NCBI GenBank assembly: GCA_002305995.1
Contig: DBRN01000017.1
Span: 1 to 28,450 of the forward strand
Reading direction: 5' to 3'
From: Atopobiaceae bacterium UBA1367
Lineage (GTDB): Bacteria; Actinomycetota; Coriobacteriia; Coriobacteriales; Atopobiaceae
DNA length: 28,450 nucleotides
In this document: piece after piece, positions 23,171 to 28,450 of the stretch
How positions within the stretch are numbered: position 1 is the first letter of the stretch
Layout of the letters: each line of letters starts with the position of its first letter
The notes under the pieces: model-generated
Databases searched by the model: none
Told to the model about the DNA's origin: nothing
Seen by the model: the letters and a program-made list of their open reading frames with translations, nothing else
Program-made: the position numbers and the translations under genes

Positions 23171-24607
23171 TCACCCTGCCGCGGTCAGCTGCTGCAGGCT
23201 GTAGACCATCATGCCCAGCAGGATGCACTCGTTGTAGTTGTCCACATGCACCAGCTTGGGCTGATACGCGTGCGGGATGTAGCGTGCGAGCTCCTCCGCC
23301 ACCTCCTCCATGTCGGGCAGCAGCTCGCAGCGGAGGGCGACGACCTCCGGGTCAAAGGTCGCGCAGTCCATGGCCAGCACCTGCGCCGCCAGCTCGAGCA
23401 CGTCGGCGGGATCGTAGGCGTTGTAGTGCAGTGGATGGGAGAAGTTGAAGCGCTGGACCACGTACTTTATCTCGCCCGCATTGCCATGCGCGCCCTCGAC
23501 CAGCCGTCCGTCCACCACATGGCCCTGCCCGCCCACGGCCCAGCCGGACGCCTGCGAGTAGAACGTCACGTTGCGGAACCGGTCCTGGCTCACATACCAG
23601 CCCAACGCGGCCGCGTTCGCGTTGTTGCACAGGAAGATGGGTATGCGGTAGCGCTTGTTGAGGTAGGCGCCTAGGTTGAAGTCCTCCGTGCCGTCCGTGA
23701 GATCGAAGGTGGCGCTGCGCGAGACGTCGAGCAGGCCGTCGTGTATCGAGCCGGTGATGCCGATGCCCACCGCGTCGGCATCACCGCCGCCCTTGCAGCG
23801 GCAGACCTGCGTGTCGAGCACGTCGGTGATGTCGGCGAGCGAGAGCCTGCGCTTGATGGCCATGCGATCGAGGACGACCTCGCCGCGGTCGTAGAGGCGA
23901 TACTGGATGGTCACCTTCTCAGGGGCGGCATGGACGGCCACCGCAAAGATGCGCTTGTCGTTGACGAGGCCGTGCGCCACATGCTCGAGCGCGCGCTCCT
24001 CGGTCGTCCGCCTGCGGGCACGCAGCTCCTCGCGCAGCCACTCCACGCAGCCCGCGGCATCGTAGGAGGCGAAGATGGCCGTGGGGATGGCCAGCACCGG
24101 CACCTCGGGCAGCGACATCTGCATGCGCTCCGCCTGATAGCCGATCTGCGGGGCCACGAGGACTGCCGCCTTGTCGCGCCCGTGCTCGAATGCCTCGGAG
24201 ACCGCCACCGCCGAGAAGTGCCAGTCGAGCTCCATGGCCTCGGCCACCTGGTTAAGCCGCTCGGCGAAGAAGGTGGTGGTCATGCCCACCGTGCAGCAGA
24301 GCAGCACCTCGGTGACCTGCTGCTCCCTCAGGCTCACAAGCGTCTGCACCATCTCGCGGAAGAGCTGGATGGCGTGGTCGCGCTCCTCGGCGTGGAAGTG
24401 CAGGAAGAACTTGACCGAGCCATCGGCCTTGTTCTCGATGTGAAACTCCACGATCTCGGGATCGGGTTCCATGTCGTAGAAGTTGATCTGCGCCGTGGCG
24501 TACTCCGTCGTGAGGACGAAGTGGTCGTCATCGGCAAGGTCCGCCTCGTAGCCGCGATGCGGTTGCCGGCGAATCCAGCTGCGGAAGTCAAAGCTCTCGT
24601 CTGCCAT
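23171..24607 (-). CDS. PTS-IIB-like domain fused to ROK-family protein
   Basis: 478 aa in three parts. Residues 1-95 are an unrecognised acidic domain. Residues about 98-200 resemble the lactose/cellobiose-type PTS IIB fold, with VLLCCTVGMTTTFF placing a Cys (105) where IIB is phosphorylated. Residues about 215-478 are a ROK (sugar kinase/repressor) domain with GIGITGSIHDGLL, FLCNNANAAALG and the signature GRLVEGAHGNAGEI. The usual DxGGT phosphate loop at the ROK start is not seen (VAVHAAPEKVTI instead), and there is no CxCGxxGC zinc motif and no HTH. It may therefore be a sugar/PTS-state sensor rather than a kinase (inference). The ATG at 24607 follows ACAGGGG; an upstream ATG at 24622 lacks a site. 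It is divergent from the isomerase genes. Confidence 0.82.
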   Translation of the reverse strand: MADESFDFRSWIRRQPHRGYEADLADDDHFVLTTEYATAQINFYDMEPDPEIVEFHIENKADGSVKFFLHFHAEERDHAIQLFREMVQTLVSLREQQVTEVLLCCTVGMTTTFFAERLNQVAEAMELDWHFSAVAVSEAFEHGRDKAAVLVAPQIGYQAERMQMSLPEVPVLAIPTAIFASYDAAGCVEWLREELRARRRTTEERALEHVAHGLVNDKRIFAVAVHAAPEKVTIQYRLYDRGEVVLDRMAIKRRLSLADITDVLDTQVCRCKGGGDADAVGIGITGSIHDGLLDVSRSATFDLTDGTEDFNLGAYLNKRYRIPIFLCNNANAAALGWYVSQDRFRNVTFYSQASGWAVGGQGHVVDGRLVEGAHGNAGEIKYVVQRFNFSHPLHYNAYDPADVLELAAQVLAMDCATFDPEVVALRCELLPDMEEVAEELARYIPHAYQPKLVHVDNYNECILLGMMVYSLQQLTAAG

Positions 24608-25213
24608 GGGTGCCCCTGTCATGTGGCCGCGTGTCGACGTGTCATGGTCAAGCATAGCCGCACGGCGGGCGTCATCCGCGCAGGGCCCTCGAGCGACCCG
24701 CAGGCGGCACGGACCCAACGGAAGGTCCCAGAAAGGAGAAGCCGGAGTTGTGCGGGGCCTGGGCCTGTGGCGGAAAGGAAAAACCGGAGTTGTGCGTGGC
24801 CTGGGCCCACGGCGGAAAGGAAAAGCCGGAGTTGTGCGGGATCCACCTCCCCGTTGGAAAGGGAAATGCCGAGTTGTGCACGATAGGCTCCGCACAACTC
24901 GTCACTTTTCTTTCCGAGGATGGGCGCCGCCACGCACAACTCGGGCTTTTCCTTTCCAGGACCGGGCGTCGCTACGCACAAGTCGGGGTTTTCCTTTCCG
25001 GGCCCTGCCGCCGTCACGCACAAGTCGGGCTTTCCCTTTCCGGGACCCGCCGCCACCACGCACAACTCGGGCTTTTCCTTTCCGGAGTGGACCTAGCAGG
25101 CGACGGGTGTCCATGTAGCGCTCACCTACCGTATACTCTGTGAGTGACGCATCATCTGCAGGTGCTCGCATCGCCGGCGCAGGTGGTGGCTCAGGTCGGG
25201 TGGAAGGGATGCC
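24608..25213. repeat. 42-bp-period mosaic array C in a divergent control region
   Basis: Four forward units (24729, 24771, 24813 and 24855) and five inverted units (24891, 24933, 24975, 25017 and 25060) share the core of array B. Spacing is 42 bp within each arm (43 once). The two arms meet head to head with only 10 nt between them (24881-24890). It occupies most of the gap between the divergent IIB/ROK and glucose-6-phosphate isomerase genes. No gene is present. A promoter-like TATACT lies just right of it. Confidence 0.95.
25132..25137 (+). promoter_or_regulatory. Candidate -10 of the isomerase genes
   Basis: TATACT, one base from TATAAT, lies 77 nt upstream of the isomerase ATG and just past array C. 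No good -35 hexamer is seen at 16-18 nt, so activation or a weak promoter is implied if it is real. Confidence 0.4.
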
Positions 25214-26005
25214 ATGGGCAGCATCAGCAATCGATCGTTTGGCATCGATGTCACCAGCACGTTTGACCCCCTCGGATTTGTGTACGGACCCGAGTCCTTC
25301 GGGCCAGAGCCGGAGCTGCGCACGCTGGACGCCATACGCAGCAGCCTGCTCGACCCCACCAGCACAGGGCCCGAGGTGGTCTACGCCATTGCCATGGACG
25401 TGGGCAACAATCGCGACCGACAGGCCATCGTCAGCCGCAACCTGCTCTTTGGCGTGGTCACCTACGCCAGGGGACGGGTGGGGCGCGAGCCCGTGCGGTC
25501 GCAGGGGCATGTGCACACCCCCTCCCCCTCCTGCGGGTCGTCCACGTGCGAGGTGTACGAGATATGGTCCGGCCGCGCCTGCATCTACATGCAGGAGACG
25601 GCCGAGGACGACCCTGGAAGGTGCTTTGCCGTGTTCGCCGGCCCTGGCGAGGTGGTGGTCGTGCCTCCCACCTGGGCCCATGCTGCCATCAACGCCGATG
25701 TCAGCCGCAACCTGACCTTTGGCGCCTGGTGCGTGCGCGACTATGGGTTCGACTACGAGGGCGTCCGTGGGCACGGCGGCATGGCATGGTTTCCCATCTG
25801 CGAGGACGACGGCTCAATCGGCTTCGTGCGCAACCCCCGCTACCACCCGAGCACGCTGGTGCAGAAGACACCCGGGGACTACGAGAAGCTGGGCATCGAG
25901 AGGGACGTGCCCATCTACCGTCAGTTCGAGCAGGATCCAGACCGCTTCCTGTTTGTGTCGAACCCACGGATGGCCGAGGCCGCCTGGCAGCGCTTCACGC
26001 CCTAG
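25214..26005 (+). CDS. Cupin-type glucose-6-phosphate isomerase
   Basis: 263 aa. Interconverts glucose-6-phosphate and fructose-6-phosphate using a divalent metal bound in a cupin barrel. The metal site is visible: GHVHTP (His99, His101), CEVYEIWSG (Glu113 or Glu116), and VVPPTWAHAAIN (His156). This is the pattern of the archaeal/bacterial cupin GPI family (GPI, PF06560-like), unrelated to classical Pgi. At 263 aa it is longer than the ~190-aa archaeal enzyme, with extra C-terminal sequence. The ATG at 25214 follows GGAAGGGA. It is followed, after 257 nt of repeats, by a mannose-6-phosphate isomerase-like gene. Confidence 0.88.
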   Translation: MGSISNRSFGIDVTSTFDPLGFVYGPESFGPEPELRTLDAIRSSLLDPTSTGPEVVYAIAMDVGNNRDRQAIVSRNLLFGVVTYARGRVGREPVRSQGHVHTPSPSCGSSTCEVYEIWSGRACIYMQETAEDDPGRCFAVFAGPGEVVVVPPTWAHAAINADVSRNLTFGAWCVRDYGFDYEGVRGHGGMAWFPICEDDGSIGFVRNPRYHPSTLVQKTPGDYEKLGIERDVPIYRQFEQDPDRFLFVSNPRMAEAAWQRFTP

Positions 26006-26262
26006 CGGCCCTCGCACCTGGCAGGTCCCCGCGGCTGGAAGGAACGGGGGTCGCTGGCGATAGACCCTGGCAGCCCCCGCGCTCGGCGGCCCTGCACCCG
26101 GCCCCGCGCCCGGCGCCCGGCGGCCCTGCACCCGGCCCCGCGCTCGGCGGCCCTGCACCCGGCCCCGCGCCTGGCACAAGGGCCTCTCTGTACGTCAGGG
26201 GACGAGCACCCCACCGCGCGCCCAGCCGCAAGGGGCGTCTCCCCGAGGAAAGGTGGCATCGC
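26006..26262. repeat. 27-bp tandem repeat between the two isomerase genes
   Basis: Units starting CCCCGCGCTCGGCGG occur at 26075-26101, 26102-26135 (with a 7-bp insertion) and 26136-26162, with a partial fourth from 26163. The flanks (26006-26074 and 26178-26262) hold no gene. AGGAAAGGTGG at about 26246-26256 is the ribosome-binding site of the next gene. Confidence 0.9.
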
Positions 26263-28002
26263 ATGGAGCACATACCGCACCCGTCCAACTACGACAAGAG
26301 CCCCTGCCTCAGCGTGTGCGGCCACGACGACCAGGCCTGGGAGGGCTACCGCGCAGTCGCCGCCGTGCTGGGAGCACGTGACGCGCGCGTCATCGTCATC
26401 GACTGCTACCTGGGGGTCGACTACGACGAACTGCTGGCAGGCATCGCCGCACTGCTCGCGCCAGAGAGCGTCTTCTGCTCCGACGACATCTTCCACGACG
26501 GGGACGAGCTCGCCCGCCTCATGCAGCCCCACCTCACCGACGACCGCGTGCGCGGCGTCATGTACTATGGGCCCATCACCGACTTCGTCGACGCCGGGCG
26601 CCTCGCGCGCATGCGTGCCGAGGTGGCGTCGCGGACGGGCACCGTGCTGGTGTACGGCCTTGCCGCCTCGCTCGTCTGCCGGGGCGACGTACTGGTGCTC
26701 GCCGACATGCCGCGCTGGGAGATCCAGCTGCGCTACCGCGCGGGCATGCCCAACTTCAAGCAAAGGAACTTCAACGAGGACGTGCTCGTCAAGTACAAGC
26801 GCGGGTTCTTCGTGGAGTGGCGCGTCGCCGACCGTCACAAGATGGAGATCCTGGACGACGTGGACTTCTACCTCGACACCACGCTGGCCGGCACGCCCAA
26901 GCTGGTGACGGGCACCGCCTACCGGGCCGGCCTGCGGGAGTTCTCGCGGCGCCCGTTCCGCCTGATCCCCTACTTCGACCCGGGCGTGTGGGGCGGCACG
27001 TGGATGCAGGAGGTCTGCGGGCTGCCCGACGTGGGCAAGAACTACGCCTGGAGCTTTGACGGCGTGCCCGAGGAGAACGCCATCGGCATGCGCTTCGGCG
27101 ACGTGACCATCGAGACGCCCGCCATGAACCTCGTCAAGCGCCACCCCGTGGCGCTGCTCGGTGCCAAGAACCACGCGCGCTTTGGCGCGGAGTTTCCCAT
27201 TCGCTTCGACTTCCTCGACACCATCGGCGGACAGAACCTCAGCCTGCAGGTGCATCCCACCACGGAGTACATCAAGACCCACTTCGGCATGGCCTACACG
27301 CAGGACGAGAGCTACTTCATTCTCGACGCGGAGGAGGACGGCGGGGTGTACCTCGGGCTCAGGGAGGGGATCGACCCCGACGCCTTCGTCGGCGACCTGG
27401 AGCGCGCCCAGCGCGAGGGGACGTCCTTCGACGCGGACGCCTACGTCAACCGGTTCCCCGCACGGAAGTTCGACCACTTCCTGATACCTGCGGGCACCGT
27501 CCACTGCTCGAGCGCGGGCACCATGGTGCTCGAGGTGAGCGCGACGCCCTACATCTTCACCTTCAAGCTCTGGGACTGGGGCCGTCTGGGCCTGGACGGC
27601 AGGCCACGTCCCATCCACATCGAGGACGGCCGCCGCGTGATCGACCACACGCGCACCACACGGTGGGTGGCGGAGCACCTGGTCAATCGCTTCGAGGTCA
27701 TCCACGACGGGAGTGACTACCGCGAGACCAAGACCGGCCTGCACGAGCTCGAGTTCATAGAGACGCGCCTGTTCGAGACGAGCGGCGCGACCCTGCACGA
27801 CACCGCCGATGGCGTCAACGTGCTCAACCTGGTGGACGGCCGCGAGGCCGTGATCGAGAGCCCGAGCGACGCGTTCGAGCCGTTCGTCGTGCATTATGCC
27901 GAGACCTTCATCGTTCCCGCCGCGGTGGGTGCCTACCGCATCCGCCCGACCGTGGACGGCGAGCAGATCCGCGTGCTCAAGGCGTACGTGCGCAGCTGGT
28001 AG
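26263..28002 (+). CDS. Class I mannose-6-phosphate isomerase-like protein with extra N-terminal domain
   Basis: 579 aa. The C-terminal ~340 residues look like a type I phosphomannose isomerase, which interconverts mannose-6-P and fructose-6-P and binds zinc. Landmarks are FDPGVWGGTWMQEV, the zinc motif NLSLQVHPT (QVHP at 329-332), QDESYFIL (Glu), and IPAGTVHCSS (His). The first ~205 residues have a nucleotide-kinase-like rhythm (ARVIVIDCYLGVDYDELL, VFCSDDIFHDGDEL, EIQLRYRAG) reminiscent of uridine-kinase folds. They carry no Walker A (GHDDQAWEGYRA instead), so catalysis there is doubtful. The ATG at 26263 follows AGGAAAGGTGG. With the cupin GPI it would feed mannose and glucose phosphates into fructose-6-P. 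Confidence 0.82.
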   Translation: MEHIPHPSNYDKSPCLSVCGHDDQAWEGYRAVAAVLGARDARVIVIDCYLGVDYDELLAGIAALLAPESVFCSDDIFHDGDELARLMQPHLTDDRVRGVMYYGPITDFVDAGRLARMRAEVASRTGTVLVYGLAASLVCRGDVLVLADMPRWEIQLRYRAGMPNFKQRNFNEDVLVKYKRGFFVEWRVADRHKMEILDDVDFYLDTTLAGTPKLVTGTAYRAGLREFSRRPFRLIPYFDPGVWGGTWMQEVCGLPDVGKNYAWSFDGVPEENAIGMRFGDVTIETPAMNLVKRHPVALLGAKNHARFGAEFPIRFDFLDTIGGQNLSLQVHPTTEYIKTHFGMAYTQDESYFILDAEEDGGVYLGLREGIDPDAFVGDLERAQREGTSFDADAYVNRFPARKFDHFLIPAGTVHCSSAGTMVLEVSATPYIFTFKLWDWGRLGLDGRPRPIHIEDGRRVIDHTRTTRWVAEHLVNRFEVIHDGSDYRETKTGLHELEFIETRLFETSGATLHDTADGVNVLNLVDGREAVIESPSDAFEPFVVHYAETFIVPAAVGAYRIRPTVDGEQIRVLKAYVRSW

Positions 28003-28402
28003 GGATCCCCCGACCTGTGGCGCGGCGGGGTCCCGCACCACGTCCGCCGGTCCGAGCGTGCGCAGCTGGTAGGGATTCTCCAGCCTGTAGCACGGCGGCT
28101 TGCCGCGCCCTCTGCGCCCAGGCCTCCGTGGGCAGCGAGGGCAGGGTGCGGCAGGGCTCGTCGGGATCACCCCTCGTGTCTCGCTGGCATACGAGAGGTG
28201 ACCCCGACGCATAGGGATCCCTCCACCCAAGCCTGCCGAGCGGACCAGCCTCTGGCAGGGCCTGAACCTCGTTTTCAGCGCGCATGGCCAGAATCCCCGC
28301 CGCACATGAATCTCCGTACCAGATGCGCGCGTGCGCTAAGAACCGGGCGCTCCCGGCCGCTACGCTCTACCCAACAGGCAACCCACAGCGAAAGGAAACG
28401 CC
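28003..28402. repeat. 400-nt intergenic region with copy of the PMI 3' end and a stem-loop
   Basis: A 42-bp block starting CGTGCGCAGCTGGTAGGGAT is found at 27987-28028, covering the PMI-like gene's last codons and stop, and again at 28057-28098 (about 36 of 42 identical, period 70). A long stem-loop follows at 28161-28207. No gene is apparent until 28403; AAAGGA at 28391-28396 is the next ribosome-binding site. Confidence 0.8.
28161..28207. terminator. 17-bp stem-loop downstream of the PMI-like gene
   Basis: TCGGGATCACCCCTCGT (28161-28177) pairs with ACGAGAGGTGACCCCGA (28191-28207) with two mismatches around a 13-nt loop. There is no T tract, so it may be a processing or attenuation structure or an interspersed repeat rather than a classical terminator. 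Confidence 0.4.
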
Positions 28403-28450
28403 ATGAGGCTCGGCATCGTCGGCACCGGAATGATCGCACAGCTGGTCGGC
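28403..28450 (+). CDS. Gfo/Idh/MocA-type oxidoreductase, N-terminal fragment
   Basis: Only the first 16 codons are in the window: MRLGIVGTGMIAQLVG. The LGIVGTGMIA strand-loop is the NAD(P)-binding Rossmann start typical of the Gfo/Idh/MocA family. AAAGGA precedes the ATG by 6 nt. Its position next to sugar isomerases fits a sugar-oxidoreducing enzyme, but the fragment is too short to be sure. Confidence 0.6.
   Translation, partial: MRLGIVGTGMIAQLVG

Noticed and set aside
24729..25085. Small repetitive proteins (HNSGFSFP- or SCAGPGP-type peptides) encoded in the arrays
   Set aside because: A 42-bp period is a multiple of three, so open frames arise on both strands automatically. There are no ribosome-binding sites and no preferred frame.

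Overview
The window is GC-rich, mostly single-copy chromosomal DNA with closely packed but rarely overlapping genes on both strands. Several features suggest a host-associated actinobacterium of the Coriobacteriia (Olsenella/Atopobiaceae-like). They are the long fused PurL/PurQ-type FGAM synthase, the SEC-C protein, the ROK protein with a PTS-IIB-like segment, the cupin glucose-6-phosphate isomerase, and the strong G/C third-position bias. The taxonomic placement is inference. No rRNA, tRNA or CRISPR array was recognised.

Layout. 329-4060 (-) is a complete fused FGAM synthase (purine synthesis). 4427-10928 (+) is a three-gene cassette: a TerB-N/TerB-C-type protein, a BrxD-like (DUF2791) P-loop ATPase whose start overlaps the first gene by 4 nt, and, after a 680-nt repeat-filled gap, an Lhr-like SF2 helicase. 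It resembles the accessory part of type 2 BREX, but no methylase, PglZ or nuclease is nearby. It is the best candidate for a poorly described DNA-processing or defence system. 11171-13114 (+) is a large uncharacterised protein whose C-terminal SEC-C zinc motif lies in frame just beyond an amber stop. 13250-14020 is an AT-rich insert carrying a DUF3267 membrane zincin (-). Then come a HAD phosphatase (-), a four-helix membrane protein with a Cys/His C-terminal motif (+) and asnS (-). 18654-19379 (+) is a MarR-type regulator with a His/Cys-rich tail. An RpiR/SIS regulator, two tandem DJ-1/PfpI proteins and a CobW/COG0523 GTPase follow, all on the minus strand. 23171-24607 (-) is a PTS-IIB-like/ROK fusion. 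Divergent from it are a cupin-type glucose-6-phosphate isomerase and a long class I mannose-6-phosphate isomerase-like protein (+), and the window ends in the first 16 codons of a Gfo/Idh/MocA-type oxidoreductase. The IIB/ROK protein and the two isomerases look like a sugar-phosphate module.

The non-coding DNA is unusual. Nearly every gap over about 200 nt holds its own degenerate tandem repeat. One family recurs three times (window start, 15956-16480, 24729-25085). It is a ~26-bp core repeated at almost exactly 42 bp, four turns of B-DNA, arranged as an arm of forward units followed by an arm of inverted units. A second recurring pattern is that sequence at or abutting a gene's stop codon is repeated 58-90 bp further downstream (asnS, rpiR-like, ROK, PMI-like).
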